Assembly: GCF_021277265.1 (NCBI RefSeq)
Contig: NZ_JAJSOH010000022.1
Coordinates: 55,374 to 119,373, forward strand
Direction of reading: 5' to 3'
DNA length: 64,000 bases
Origin: Kineosporia rhizophila
GTDB taxonomy: Bacteria; Actinomycetota; Actinomycetes; Actinomycetales; Kineosporiaceae
Every line of letters begins with the position of its first letter. Within the stretch, counting starts at the first letter, position 1. Positions 49,377 to 58,189 of this stretch are shown here, in pieces. Both the position numbers and the translations under genes were made by a program. A model generated the notes under the pieces. The model made no database searches, was not told where the DNA came from, and worked only from the letters and a program-made list of their open reading frames with translations.

Positions 49377-51632
49377 TCACCCCTTGTCCAGGAAGGCGGC
49401 CCGGTCGGAACCGACCCACGGACGCAACGCCTCGATCAACTCGGGATACCCGCGCAGCCGCACGTCCTCGTCCAGAAGCAGGGTCGCCTCTTCCCGGGCC
49501 ACCGCGATCACCTTCTCGTCGCGCAGCACCCGCAGGAGTTTCAGCGAGCTGCCGACCCCGGACTGCCGGGAGCCGAGCACGTCGCCCTCCCGCCGGGTCT
49601 CCAGGTCGATGCGGGCCAGCTCGAAGCCGTCCCGCGTGCTCGCCACCGCCTGCAGCCGCTCGCGTGAGACCCCCGCCCCGGCGTCGGTGAGCAGCAGGCA
49701 GATGCCCGGTGCCCGGCCCCGGCCGACCCGGCCGCGCAGCTGGTGCAGCTGCGAGACGCCGAAGCGGTCGGCGTCGGTGATCACCATCGCGGTGGCGTTC
49801 GGCACGTCCACCCCGACCTCGATCACCGTGGTGGCGACCAGCACGTGGATCTCGTTGGCGGCGAAGCGGCGCATCACCTCTTCCCGCTCGTCGGCGGGCA
49901 TGCGGCCGTGCAGCATCTCGATCACCAGGCCGTCGAGCTCGGGCTGCACCCGCAGCGCGGCCAGCACGTCGAGCACGGCGGCGGCCGGGCGCCGCTCCTC
50001 GCCCAGCTTCAGGTCGAACGTGGCCGCCTCGGCGTCGGAGACGACGTGCAGCCCCTCCTCGGCGACGAACTCCTCCTCCACCTCGTCGGAGCCGATCCGC
50101 GCACAGACCACGTAGGCCTGGTGCCCGGCCCGGCACTCCTCGGCGACCCGCTGCCAGGTCCGGGTGAGCCAGCGCTCGTCGCGGGCCGGCACCACGTGGG
50201 TGACGATCTCGCTGCGCCCGGCCGGGAGCTGGTCGAGCACCGAGGTCTCCAGGTCGCCGAACACCGTCATGGCCACCGTGCGCGGGATCGGCGTGGCCGT
50301 CATCACCAGCAGGTGCGGGGTGTTCTCGCCCTTGCGCCGCAACGCGTCCCGCTGCTCCACCCCGAACCGGTGCTGCTCGTCGACCACCACCAGGCCCAGG
50401 TCGGAGAACTGCACCGTCTCCTGGATCAGGGCGTGCGTGCCGACCACGATGCCGGCCTCGCCGGAGGCCGCCTCGAGCAGCGCCTTCCGCCGGGCCGCGG
50501 TGTTCATCGAGCCGGTGAGCAGGGTGACCCGGGTGCCGCGCTCGTGCCCGCCGAGCAGACCGCCCCCGGCCAGGTCGCCGAGCATCGCGGTCATCGAGCG
50601 GTGGTGCTGCATGGCCAGCACCTCGGTGGGGGCCAGCAGCGCGGCCTGACCGCCGGAGTCGACCACCCGGGCCATCGCCCGCAGCGCCACCAGCGTCTTG
50701 CCCGAGCCCACCTCACCCTGCAGCAGCCGGTGCATCGGGTACTCCTGGCCCAGGTCGGCGGCGATCTCCTCGCCCACCTTCTTCTGGCCCTCGGTGAGCT
50801 CGAACGGCAGCCGCTCGTCGAGCGCGTCGAGGAAGCCGCCGGACACGTAGGGCCGCGGGGTGGCCTGCTGGCGCCGGTCGACCGCCTTCCGCCAGACCAG
50901 CAGCGACTGCAGGATGAAGGCCTCCTCGAACTTCAGCCGCCGCTGGGCCGCGGCCAGCTGGGCCCGGTCGCCCGGACGGTGGATCTGGCGCAGCGCGGAG
51001 GTCAGGTCGATCAGGCCGAGCTTCATCCGGACCTTGGCCGGGACCGGATCGGGCAGGTGCGCCGGCAGGGTGTCGAGGATCGGCCGCAGCGAGTCACGGA
51101 TCTTGTTCGAGGGGAACCGGCCGGTGGCCGGGTAGATCGGCAGCGGCATCTCCAGCCGCTCCTGCAGCTTCGCCTCGTCGTTGCCGGTCTCCTCGTCGAG
51201 CAGCTCGTACATCGGCTGGGCGAGCTGCTTGCCGTCCCGGTACCGCGAGACCTTGCCGCTGAACAGGGCCCGCCGGCCGACCTTCAGCTCTTTCTGCGGC
51301 TTGTGCACGTTGTTGAAGAAGGTCAGGTCGAGCATGCCGTGGCCGTCGGTCACCACCACGTTCATGATCTTGCCGCGCCGGGTCTTCATCTCCCGCACGT
51401 CGACCTTCTTGACCTCGGCGACCAGGCTGACCGGCTCGTCCTCGGGCAGCGAGTCGATCGGGGTGAGCTCGCCCAGTTCCATGTAGCGCCGCGGGTAGTG
51501 GCGCAGCAGGTCGCCCACCGTCTCCAGACCCAGCTCGCGGGCCAGCGCGTTGGCGGTACGCGCACCCAGCACCTTGACCAGAGGTTCTCTGAGTCGTTCC
51601 GGCATCGATTCGGTCGGCCCGGCCGTCGCCAT
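49377..51632 (-). CDS. recG: ATP-dependent DNA helicase RecG
   Basis: Fork-reversal helicase. N-terminal wedge/OB domain (RRYMELGELTPIDSL, VVVTDGHGMLDLTFFNN), helicase motifs GEVGSGKTLVALRAM, VVDEQHRFGVEQR, TATPIPRT, and DVPNATAMVITDADRFG with LHQLRGRVGRG. 751 residues, complete; no inserts. The rsmD gene follows 61 bp downstream and the FakA-like gene precedes it. Confidence 0.97.
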   Translation of the reverse strand: MATAGPTESMPERLREPLVKVLGARTANALARELGLETVGDLLRHYPRRYMELGELTPIDSLPEDEPVSLVAEVKKVDVREMKTRRGKIMNVVVTDGHGMLDLTFFNNVHKPQKELKVGRRALFSGKVSRYRDGKQLAQPMYELLDEETGNDEAKLQERLEMPLPIYPATGRFPSNKIRDSLRPILDTLPAHLPDPVPAKVRMKLGLIDLTSALRQIHRPGDRAQLAAAQRRLKFEEAFILQSLLVWRKAVDRRQQATPRPYVSGGFLDALDERLPFELTEGQKKVGEEIAADLGQEYPMHRLLQGEVGSGKTLVALRAMARVVDSGGQAALLAPTEVLAMQHHRSMTAMLGDLAGGGLLGGHERGTRVTLLTGSMNTAARRKALLEAASGEAGIVVGTHALIQETVQFSDLGLVVVDEQHRFGVEQRDALRRKGENTPHLLVMTATPIPRTVAMTVFGDLETSVLDQLPAGRSEIVTHVVPARDERWLTRTWQRVAEECRAGHQAYVVCARIGSDEVEEEFVAEEGLHVVSDAEAATFDLKLGEERRPAAAVLDVLAALRVQPELDGLVIEMLHGRMPADEREEVMRRFAANEIHVLVATTVIEVGVDVPNATAMVITDADRFGVSQLHQLRGRVGRGRAPGICLLLTDAGAGVSRERLQAVASTRDGFELARIDLETRREGDVLGSRQSGVGSSLKLLRVLRDEKVIAVAREEATLLLDEDVRLRGYPELIEALRPWVGSDRAAFLDKG

Positions 51633-51659
51633 CGCGTGCTCACCCCTGTCCGCGTGTGT

Positions 51660-53843
51660 CTACTCCACCCCGATCAGCAGCGGGTACCGGGGCTGACCGC
51701 CGTCGACGACGTTCACCTCCAGGCCCCGGCCGAGACCACGGGCGTGCGCCGCAACCGTGCGCGCAAGGGCATCATGCCCGCCGGCACCGACAACGATGGT
51801 GACCAGCTCCCCGCCCGAGGCCAGCAGCCGGTCCAGCACCTCGACCGCGACGGCGGCCAGGTCCTGGCCGATCACCACGAAGTCACCGTCGAGCACGCCC
51901 AGCGCGTCCCCGATCCTGCACTCCCCCGCGCTGGTGAGTCCATTCCGCCCGGCCACCGTCACCGCGCCGTCGCGGGCCGCGCCGGCCGCGGCCGACATCG
52001 ACACCACGTCGTCGTCGAAGCGCCGCTCCCGATCGTGCACGGCGGCCGCGGCGAGCCCCTGCACCTGGGCCCGGGTGGGGATCACGGTGACCCGTACCCC
52101 CTCGGCCCGGGCCGAGGCCGCGGCGATCCGGGCGACGCTGAGGGTGTCGGCGTCGTTGGGCAGGACCGCCACGTCGGTGGCCCGGGTGCGGTGGATGGCA
52201 GCGAGGATGGCGGCGGTGGAAGGACGGCGCCCGGGACCGCCGGCCACGACGGTGGCCCCGGTGCTCTCGAACAACTCGGCCAGGCCGGGTCCGGCCGCGC
52301 AGGCGACCAGACCGGTGGAGCGAGTGCGGTGCGGCGGCCGGGCCGCGCCCGCGGTGGCCTGGGCGGCCAGATGGGTGATCCGGATCTGCCGGGGACGGCC
52401 GGCGGCGATCGCGGACTCGACCGCGGCCCCGGCGTCGGCCACGTGCACGTGGACCTGCCACAGGTCGGGGCCGCCGACGATGACCAGCGAGTCGCCCAAC
52501 CGGTCCAGGCGCTCGCGCAGCTCGTCCACCCGCGCGTCGCCGTCCTGCGGGTCGGTGTCCAGCAGGAACATCAGCTCGTAGAGGTCTGCGGCCGGGCTTT
52601 CGGGCTTGAGGACCGGGGGTACCTCCCGGCCCCCCAGGGGCTGGGGGACGGCGCGCCTCTCGGTCGCGATCGGCGGCCCGGGCAGGGGGTCGGGTAGCGC
52701 AACGGTGAGCGCGTCGAGCGGCTGTGACAGCGCTTCGGTCGCGGCTCCTTCGCCGGCCACCGACTGACGGTGGGCGGTTCGCCCGACCCTGGCACCGGCG
52801 TCTTTAGGTTCGGAGACCGCAGCCCAGCCCTCGCGCCCGCTCCCCCGGCCGCGCGTGTGCCGCCGTCCTGCTCCGGCGCCGGCAGGCACCGCCGGGACCG
52901 TGTGCGCCGGCTGGGCAAGTGGCATTGGCTGCATCTGGTGAGCTGCTAGCACCGGATGGCCCGGCTGCACCGAGTGCGCCGACTGAACCTGCTCCCCGGC
53001 CGGAACCGGATGCCCCGCCCGCGCGGCATGCCCTGCCTGACCTGAGTGCCCAGCCCGAGCCGACATGGCTGGCCCACCCCAGGACTGACCGGCCAGCACC
53101 GGCACCCCTACCGCCGGAGTGAGCGGAGCGACCGCCGTGACCCCGTGGCAGGAGGCGAAGTCGAGCGCCGGCAGGTTGGCCGGACGACGGCGGCGCCGGT
53201 TCGGCCGATGGTGGGTGTGATCGGCGAGCACGACCTCGGCCAGCGCATCGAGCAGCACGACCAGCCCGCGCCCGCCCGCATCGACCACTCCGGCGGCAGC
53301 CAGCTCGGGCAGCTGAACGGGGGTGTAGGCCAACGCCAGCTGCGCCGCCTCGGCCGCCGCACTGACCACGGCCTCCAGGTCGGCCCCGAACTCGGACCCG
53401 GCAGCCGCCTGGGCGGCCTGGGCCGCCGCCCGGCTGACCGACAGGATGGTGCCCTCGACCGGATGGTGCACGGCCTTCCAGGCCTGCTCGTCGGCCCGGC
53501 GGAAGCACTCGACCGCGGTCTGGGCCGTGAGTTCGGTGTTCTCGGCGAGCACCTGCGCCCACCCCCGCAGCAGCTGCGCCCCGATGACGCCGGAGTTGCC
53601 CCGGGCACCCAGCAGGGCTCCGCGGGCGAAGGCGTCGGCCACCGCCGCGACCGGCGCGTCGGCCGGGAGGGTCTGCGCCGAGGCCACCGCCGCCTCGAGG
53701 GTCAGGTACAGGTTGGTGCCGGTGTCGCCGTCCGGCACCGGGAAGACGTTGAGGGCGTCGATCTCCTCGCGGGCATCGGCGAGCGCCGCCAGCGCGGCCA
53801 TCGCCCAACGCCGCGCCGCCGGTGGGTCGAGAACGCTCAGCAC
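51660..53843 (-). CDS. FakA-like DAK2/DegV-type kinase (YloV family) with insert
   Basis: 727 residues. N-terminal DhaL-type ATP/metal domain (NVFPVPDGDTGTNLYLTLE, LGARGNSGVIGAQLLRG, VVDAGGRGL) to about residue 210, then a low-complexity Pro/His/Gly-rich insert (~210-385), then the conserved C-terminal domain (MFLLDTD, RLGDSLVIVGG, HVHVADAG, DVAVLPNDADTLSVA). FakA phosphorylates fatty acids held by FakB in other bacteria; no fakB is near, so that role is inferred. GTG with GGGAGGAATGCG upstream. Confidence 0.88.
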   Translation of the reverse strand: MLSVLDPPAARRWAMAALAALADAREEIDALNVFPVPDGDTGTNLYLTLEAAVASAQTLPADAPVAAVADAFARGALLGARGNSGVIGAQLLRGWAQVLAENTELTAQTAVECFRRADEQAWKAVHHPVEGTILSVSRAAAQAAQAAAGSEFGADLEAVVSAAAEAAQLALAYTPVQLPELAAAGVVDAGGRGLVVLLDALAEVVLADHTHHRPNRRRRRPANLPALDFASCHGVTAVAPLTPAVGVPVLAGQSWGGPAMSARAGHSGQAGHAARAGHPVPAGEQVQSAHSVQPGHPVLAAHQMQPMPLAQPAHTVPAVPAGAGAGRRHTRGRGSGREGWAAVSEPKDAGARVGRTAHRQSVAGEGAATEALSQPLDALTVALPDPLPGPPIATERRAVPQPLGGREVPPVLKPESPAADLYELMFLLDTDPQDGDARVDELRERLDRLGDSLVIVGGPDLWQVHVHVADAGAAVESAIAAGRPRQIRITHLAAQATAGAARPPHRTRSTGLVACAAGPGLAELFESTGATVVAGGPGRRPSTAAILAAIHRTRATDVAVLPNDADTLSVARIAAASARAEGVRVTVIPTRAQVQGLAAAAVHDRERRFDDDVVSMSAAAGAARDGAVTVAGRNGLTSAGECRIGDALGVLDGDFVVIGQDLAAVAVEVLDRLLASGGELVTIVVGAGGHDALARTVAAHARGLGRGLEVNVVDGGQPRYPLLIGVE

Positions 53844-54153
53844 CGCATTCCTCCCTCACCCGTGGGACCGGCAGGTCAGCCATCCTCCGCGGACAGTATC
53901 CGCCGCCCAGCCACACCTGCCATTCATGTGGCGTTCACCCGCTCTCGACACAGTCTGCCCGGCTTCGTCACCCCCGGGACGCCGGCCGGCCCCGGCTCGG
54001 TAGGCTCCGGTTTGGGCTGGGGCTTCTCGTTCGGCTACTCTGCTCATCGAGCGTGGTAGGTCATCGCTGCCTGCGGCTGCCCCCGGCATAACCCGGGCCA
54101 GCAGATCCGACCGCCCGCAACCAAGCATCAGTTCGATATCTCAGGAGATCAAC
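53844..54153. other. Divergent promoter region fakA-like / rpmB
   Basis: 310 bp between two divergent starts. No gene or RNA was recognised; it must hold both promoters, and rpmB is read from GTG 54154 after AGGAGATCAAC. Confidence 0.6.
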
Positions 54154-54339
54154 GTGGCCGCCAACTGCGACGTTTGCCAGAAGGGGCCGGGCTTCGGCTT
54201 CAGCGTCTCGCACTCGCACCGCCGTACGAAGCGTCGCTGGAACCCGAACATCCAGCGCGTCCGTACCACCATCGGCGGTACGCCGCAGCGCATCAACGTC
54301 TGCACCTCCTGCCTGAAGGCGGGCAAGGTCAGCCGCTGA
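54154..54339 (+). CDS. rpmB: 50S ribosomal protein L28
   Basis: 61-residue L28 with two Cys pairs (CDVCQKG and CTSCLKAG), the zinc-binding (C+) form. Conserved HSHRRTKRRWNPNIQ. GTG 54154 is preceded by AGGAG at eight bases. Monocistronic, followed by an intrinsic terminator. Confidence 0.97.
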   Translation: MAANCDVCQKGPGFGFSVSHSHRRTKRRWNPNIQRVRTTIGGTPQRINVCTSCLKAGKVSR

Positions 54340-54355
54340 CCCGCCACTGAACGTC

Positions 54356-54397
54356 ACGACCGCCGGGAGCCTTCGGGCCTCCCGGCGGTCGTCGTTT
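54356..54397 (+). terminator. Terminator of rpmB
   Basis: Stem CGACCGCCGGGAG (54357-54369) with CTCCCGGCGGTCG (54379-54391), then TCGTTTTGCC. 17 bp past the stop. Confidence 0.9.
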
Positions 54398-54508
54398 TGC
54401 CCGGCCCGAAGGATGCCGGTCGCACCCAACGGGCTCAGAGAACCCGATGGAGCCAAGGACCTCACCATGCGTCCAGCTCAGATCACCCTGAGCACCCGTA
54501 GGGAGGAG

Positions 54509-54564
54509 AGGGAGTTTCTCGAGAGAACACTTGGGCGTCCAAGTGTTCTCTCGAGAAACTCCCT
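54509..54564. repeat. Perfect 26-bp hairpin
   Basis: 26-bp arms (54509-54534 and 54539-54564) are exact complements around a GCGT loop; each arm includes CTCGAG. It lies in the intergenic region between rpmB and thiL, past the rpmB terminator and without a U-tract. A short direct repeat GATCACCCT (54481 and ~54576) brackets it. Confidence 0.9.
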
Positions 54565-54731
54565 CCATCCCCTGCGATCACCCTCAGCTACAGACACTCA
54601 CCGCGCGAAGGGCTCGTTCCCGTAGCCAACGCTGGTCGATGGCGGCCGAGGACGTGCTGGTGGGTGGCGGTCCGGGGCGTGGCGGCCAGTTGTGGCCCAG
54701 GGGCAGGGCGACCGGAGTGGCCCCGGGCGTG

Positions 54732-54851
54732 GCGGCCGGTTGCGGCCCAGGACATGCGGCCGGTTGCGGCCCAGGACATGCGGCCGGTTGCGGCCCAGGA
54801 CATGCGGCCGGTTGCGGCCCAGGACATGCGGCCGGTTGCGGCCTAGGGCAT
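54732..54851. repeat. 24-bp minisatellite
   Basis: Five tandem copies of GCGGCCGGTTGCGGCCCAGG-ACAT (24 bp; starts 54732, 54756, 54780, 54804, 54828), with degenerate copies to the left from about 54680. Lies 60 bp from the thiL 3' end. The intergenic interval 54340-54910 holds this, the hairpin above and the rpmB terminator, and no supported gene. Confidence 0.9.
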
Positions 54852-54910
54852 GACGGTTCGGGTAGTGCCGGGCACGACCGTGTATCCCAGGCCGGCCCAG
54901 CCTCCACCCC

Positions 54911-55936
54911 TTAGGCCCAGTGCCGCCAGCCGCCTTCGCCGGTGAACGGCTCACCGCCCAGCCAGACGCCCGCCTCCACCTCTGACGCAGCCCTTACCTC
55001 ACCGATCACGCTGAACGCGGCCGGAATCTGAGCATCCGGGGGGAAGCAGGCCAGGAGGGCGTGATCCTCTCCCCCGGTGAGTACCCATTCCTGGGCGTCC
55101 GCCGGCGTCAGTCCCAGCTCCGAGGCGGCGTGCAGGAGGTCGGCCGAGGGCAGCAGGGCGGAAGGCGACAGGTCGAGCACCACCTGCGAGGAGGTGGCGA
55201 TGCGGAGGGCGTCGCGGACCAGGCCGTCGCTGGTGTCGATCATGGCGCTGGCCCCCGCCAGCGCGGCCTCCACCCCGGCGGGGTAGGGCGGCACGGGGGC
55301 GCGGTGCTCGCTGAGCAGGGCGGCCAGGACCGGGTCAGCGGCGGTTCCCTGCCCGGCTCGCAGCAGGGCCCAGCCGGCGGCGGAACGCCCACTGCCACCG
55401 GTCACCGCGACCACGTCTCCCACCGAGGCTCCCGAGCGCAGAACCGCGCGGGGTGTGACCAAGGTGCCCAGCGCCGTCCCCACGATCACGATCTCTGAGC
55501 CGGCCGAGACGTCTCCCCCGGCGACCACCGCACCTGCCCGGGAGCACTCGGCGGCCAGTCCGTCGGCCAGCTCGTTGGCCCACGCGGCGGGAACATCTGC
55601 GGGAGTGGTCAGGCTCACCAGCAGGGTGTGAGGCCTGCCACCCATGGCCGCCACGTCCGCGAAGTTCTGCGCCGCGATCTTGATACCGATGTCACGGGCT
55701 GTCGACCAGTCGCGCCGGAAGTCCTGTCCCTCGACGATCGTGTCGGTGCACGCGATCAGCGACCCCGGGAAGCGTCCGGACAGGTCCAGAACGGCTGCGT
55801 CGTCACCCGGGCCGACCGTCAGCCAGGGCGCCGACGGGTAGCGGCCGATCACCCCGGCAACGAGGGGATCCTCACCCAGCGTGCCGACCGTCGGATCGGA
55901 ATCGACCGGTTGCTCCCCGGACGTGCCCAATTTCAT
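54911..55936 (-). CDS. thiL: Thiamine-monophosphate kinase
   Basis: Makes thiamine diphosphate. AIR-synthase-like fold: VGPGDDAAVLDL with the metal Asp pair, FADVAAMGGRP, AVVAGGDVSAGSEIVI, and AMIDTSDGLVRDALRIA. 341 residues from ATG 55936; TTG 55942 and GTG 55939 are close alternatives. The 3' end abuts the minisatellite. Next to ddl and gpsA, as in Streptomyces and Mycobacterium. Confidence 0.94.
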   Translation of the reverse strand: MKLGTSGEQPVDSDPTVGTLGEDPLVAGVIGRYPSAPWLTVGPGDDAAVLDLSGRFPGSLIACTDTIVEGQDFRRDWSTARDIGIKIAAQNFADVAAMGGRPHTLLVSLTTPADVPAAWANELADGLAAECSRAGAVVAGGDVSAGSEIVIVGTALGTLVTPRAVLRSGASVGDVVAVTGGSGRSAAGWALLRAGQGTAADPVLAALLSEHRAPVPPYPAGVEAALAGASAMIDTSDGLVRDALRIATSSQVVLDLSPSALLPSADLLHAASELGLTPADAQEWVLTGGEDHALLACFPPDAQIPAAFSVIGEVRAASEVEAGVWLGGEPFTGEGGWRHWA

Positions 55937-56074
55937 CACCAATCTTCAGCCACGATCCGGCCAACCCACTGCTGCGTCCGCGGACCGACACGGTAGCGTG
56001 ACCGCCCAATGTCTGGGTCGGCCCGCACCGTGGAGCCTCTGGAGACCCTCAGGCAGTTCGGACAGGAGAAACAC

Positions 56075-56311
56075 GTGGTGGTGCAGGCTTACATCTTGAT
56101 CCAGACCGAGGTCGGACGGTCGACGTCGATCGTCACCGAGATCGCCCAGATCCCGGGTGTGACCTTGGCCGAGGACGTCACCGGTCCCTACGACATCATC
56201 GCCCGGATCGAGGCCCCCTCCGTCGACGAGCTGGGCCAGGGCGTGATCGCCAAGATCCAGGACGTGAAGGGCATCACCCGCACGCTCACCTGCACCGTCG
56301 TGAAGTTGTGA
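56075..56311 (+). CDS. Stand-alone Lrp/AsnC ligand-binding (RAM) domain protein
   Basis: 78-residue protein: VVQAYILIQTEVGRS, GVTLAEDVTGPYDIIARIEA, and VKGITRTLTCTVVKL match the effector domain of Lrp/AsnC regulators with no DNA-binding half. Such RAM proteins are widespread next to thiL/ddl in actinobacteria; their ligand is unknown. GTG 56075 follows AGGAGAAACAC; two more GTGs follow directly. Confidence 0.85.
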   Translation: MVVQAYILIQTEVGRSTSIVTEIAQIPGVTLAEDVTGPYDIIARIEAPSVDELGQGVIAKIQDVKGITRTLTCTVVKL

Positions 56312-56315
56312 GCTG

Positions 56316-56879
56316 ATGCGCCAGCTCCTCGGTGACAGTGGGCTGCTCAGGGTCCGGCCTCGGTGCCGGGCCCTGATCGCTGTCCCGGTGGCACTGGGTG
56401 CGCTGGCCGGCTGCGGCTCCGGTTCGGCCGGCGAGGACGCCTCGCCCCAGGCCGCCGCCGTGACCCAGGGCCCGGACGCGAGCAGCCCCGAGTGCACCGA
56501 CCTGATCGGCCGGCTGCCCGGGACGGTGCTCTCCAAGAACCGCGTCACCGGTGCCGGACACCCCTCCAACGTCGCCGCCTGGGGCGCGGAGGACGACCCG
56601 ATCCTGCTCAACTGCGGAGTGGCCCCGACCGGGCCCACCACGGACGAGTGCATCGAGGTCAACGACGTCTCCTGGGTCTTCCGGGAGAACGCCGAGGGCT
56701 ACACCTTCCTCACCTACGGCCGCGATCCGGCCGTGACGGTGACCGTTCCCGTCTCGGTGGACCGCACCCAGGCCCCCAGCGCCCTGGTCGAGCTGAACGA
56801 TGCGGTGGCCCCCCTGGAACAGACCGAGCGCCGCTGCTACGACCTGGCCGACACAGTCCCCAGCGCCTCACCCAGCTGA
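56316..56879 (+). CDS. DUF3515 lipoprotein
   Basis: 187 residues with a lipobox (LGALAGCG) at about residue 33, so lipid-anchored outside the membrane. DUF3515 pattern: CTDLIGRLPGTVLSKNRV, AAWGAEDDPILLNCGV, and a late Cys in RRCYDLAD. Function unknown. It starts 4 bp after the RAM-domain gene and ends in a strong hairpin. Confidence 0.88.
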   Translation: MRQLLGDSGLLRVRPRCRALIAVPVALGALAGCGSGSAGEDASPQAAAVTQGPDASSPECTDLIGRLPGTVLSKNRVTGAGHPSNVAAWGAEDDPILLNCGVAPTGPTTDECIEVNDVSWVFRENAEGYTFLTYGRDPAVTVTVPVSVDRTQAPSALVELNDAVAPLEQTERRCYDLADTVPSASPS

Positions 56880-56886
56880 ACAAACT

Positions 56887-56930
56887 GCACAGCGGCCGGT
56901 GCTCCCCGCAGGGAGCACCGGCCGCTGTGC
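56887..56930. terminator. Bidirectional terminator
   Basis: 20-bp perfect stem GCACAGCGGCCGGTGCTCCC / GGGAGCACCGGCCGCTGTGC with a CGCA loop, between the convergent DUF3515 and ddl genes. Confidence 0.9.
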
Positions 56931-56949
56931 GCTGTCCGGCGGAGAACGC

Positions 56950-58101
56950 TCAGCGCAGCCCGGTGGGCCGTCCCAGCGCCGTCTGGATCAGCCGGTCGAT
57001 CAGCTCGGGGTAGGCCAGCCCGGTGGCCGCCCACATCCGCGGGTACATCGAGGAGCTGGTGAAGCCCGGCATGGTGTTGATCTCGTTGACCACCACGCTG
57101 CCGTCGGCCTGGACGAAGAAGTCCACCCGGGCCAGGCCCTCGCAGTTCATCGCCTCGAAGGTGCGCACCGACAGCTCCCGCACCCGGGCGATCACCTCGT
57201 CCGGCAGGTCGGCCGGGCAGGACAGCTTGGTGGCGTCGTCGAGGTACTTGGCCTCGAAGTCGTAGAACGTGTGCTCGCCGACGAACTCGATCTCGCCGGG
57301 CAGGCTGGTGGCGCAGCTGCCGTCGGCCGCCTGCAGCACCGCGCACTCGATCTCCCGGCCGACCACCGCGGCCTCGATCACCAGCTTGCGGTCGTGCCGC
57401 AGCGCCTCGGCCATCGCGGCGTCGAGCTCGTCCGGGCCGTCGACCTTGGTGATGCCGACGCTCGAGCCGGCCCGGGCCGGCTTCACGAACACCGGCCAGC
57501 CGAGCTCCTCCACGTCGTCGCGCACGGCCTCGGGGTCCCGCTGCCACTGCCCCGGGCGCACCACCAGGTACTCGCCCACCGGAAGGCCGGCGCCCTTCAG
57601 CATGACCTTCATCACCGCCTTGTCCATGCTGGCCGCCGAGGCCAGCACGCCGGCCCCCACGTAGCGGACGTCGGTGAGCTCCAGCAGCCCCTGGAGCGTG
57701 CCGTCCTCGCCGAACGGGCCGTGCAGCAGCGGGAACACGACGTCGACCTGGCCGAGCTCGCGGGGTACCTGCCCGGGCTCGAGCACCTGCAGGGCGTGGT
57801 CACCGGTCTGCACCGGGGCGATCACGCCCGGGCCGTCGCCGTCCTTGACCTCGGGCAGCACCCCGGCCGAGATCGCCCAGCGCTCCGGGTCGTCCGCGGC
57901 GAGAACCCAGCGGCCGGTGCGGGTCACGCCGATCGGGATCACGTCGTACGCGTCGCGGTCGATCGCGCGCAGCACCGAGGAGGCGGTGGCGCAGCTGACC
58001 GCGTGCTCGCTCGAGCGCCCGCCGAAGAGCACCGCGACCCGCTTGCGGCGGGTGGACGGCGCACTGGCATCCGTGGCAGCCACGGGCTGGATAGCTTCCA
58101 T
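56950..58101 (-). CDS. ddl: D-alanine--D-alanine ligase
   Basis: ATP-grasp ligase of peptidoglycan synthesis. VAVLFGGRSSEHAVSC, FPLLHGPFGEDGTLQG, ATP-loop KPARAGSSVGITKV, and VNEINTMPGFTSSSMYPRMW. The YDFEAKYL sequence at the omega loop supports D-Ala-D-Ala rather than D-Ala-D-Lac activity. 383 residues. Divergent from the PLP-enzyme gene across 88 bp. Confidence 0.95.
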   Translation of the reverse strand: MEAIQPVAATDASAPSTRRKRVAVLFGGRSSEHAVSCATASSVLRAIDRDAYDVIPIGVTRTGRWVLAADDPERWAISAGVLPEVKDGDGPGVIAPVQTGDHALQVLEPGQVPRELGQVDVVFPLLHGPFGEDGTLQGLLELTDVRYVGAGVLASAASMDKAVMKVMLKGAGLPVGEYLVVRPGQWQRDPEAVRDDVEELGWPVFVKPARAGSSVGITKVDGPDELDAAMAEALRHDRKLVIEAAVVGREIECAVLQAADGSCATSLPGEIEFVGEHTFYDFEAKYLDDATKLSCPADLPDEVIARVRELSVRTFEAMNCEGLARVDFFVQADGSVVVNEINTMPGFTSSSMYPRMWAATGLAYPELIDRLIQTALGRPTGLR

Positions 58102-58189
58102 GACCGGGGAGAGTACCGCTCCCGCAGCCCGGCTCCGTCCTGGTGAACCCCTGCATCCCCCGCCCCACCGGGCGCCCTACTCTGTGCGC

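Noticed and set aside
54732..54851. CRISPR-like array
   Set aside because: Units are contiguous 24-mers without unique spacers, and no cas genes are present.
54531..54914. 127-residue frame over the 24-bp repeats
   Set aside because: No ribosome site, starts inside the hairpin arm, and codes only for repeated AAGCGPGH. Better explained as a minisatellite.
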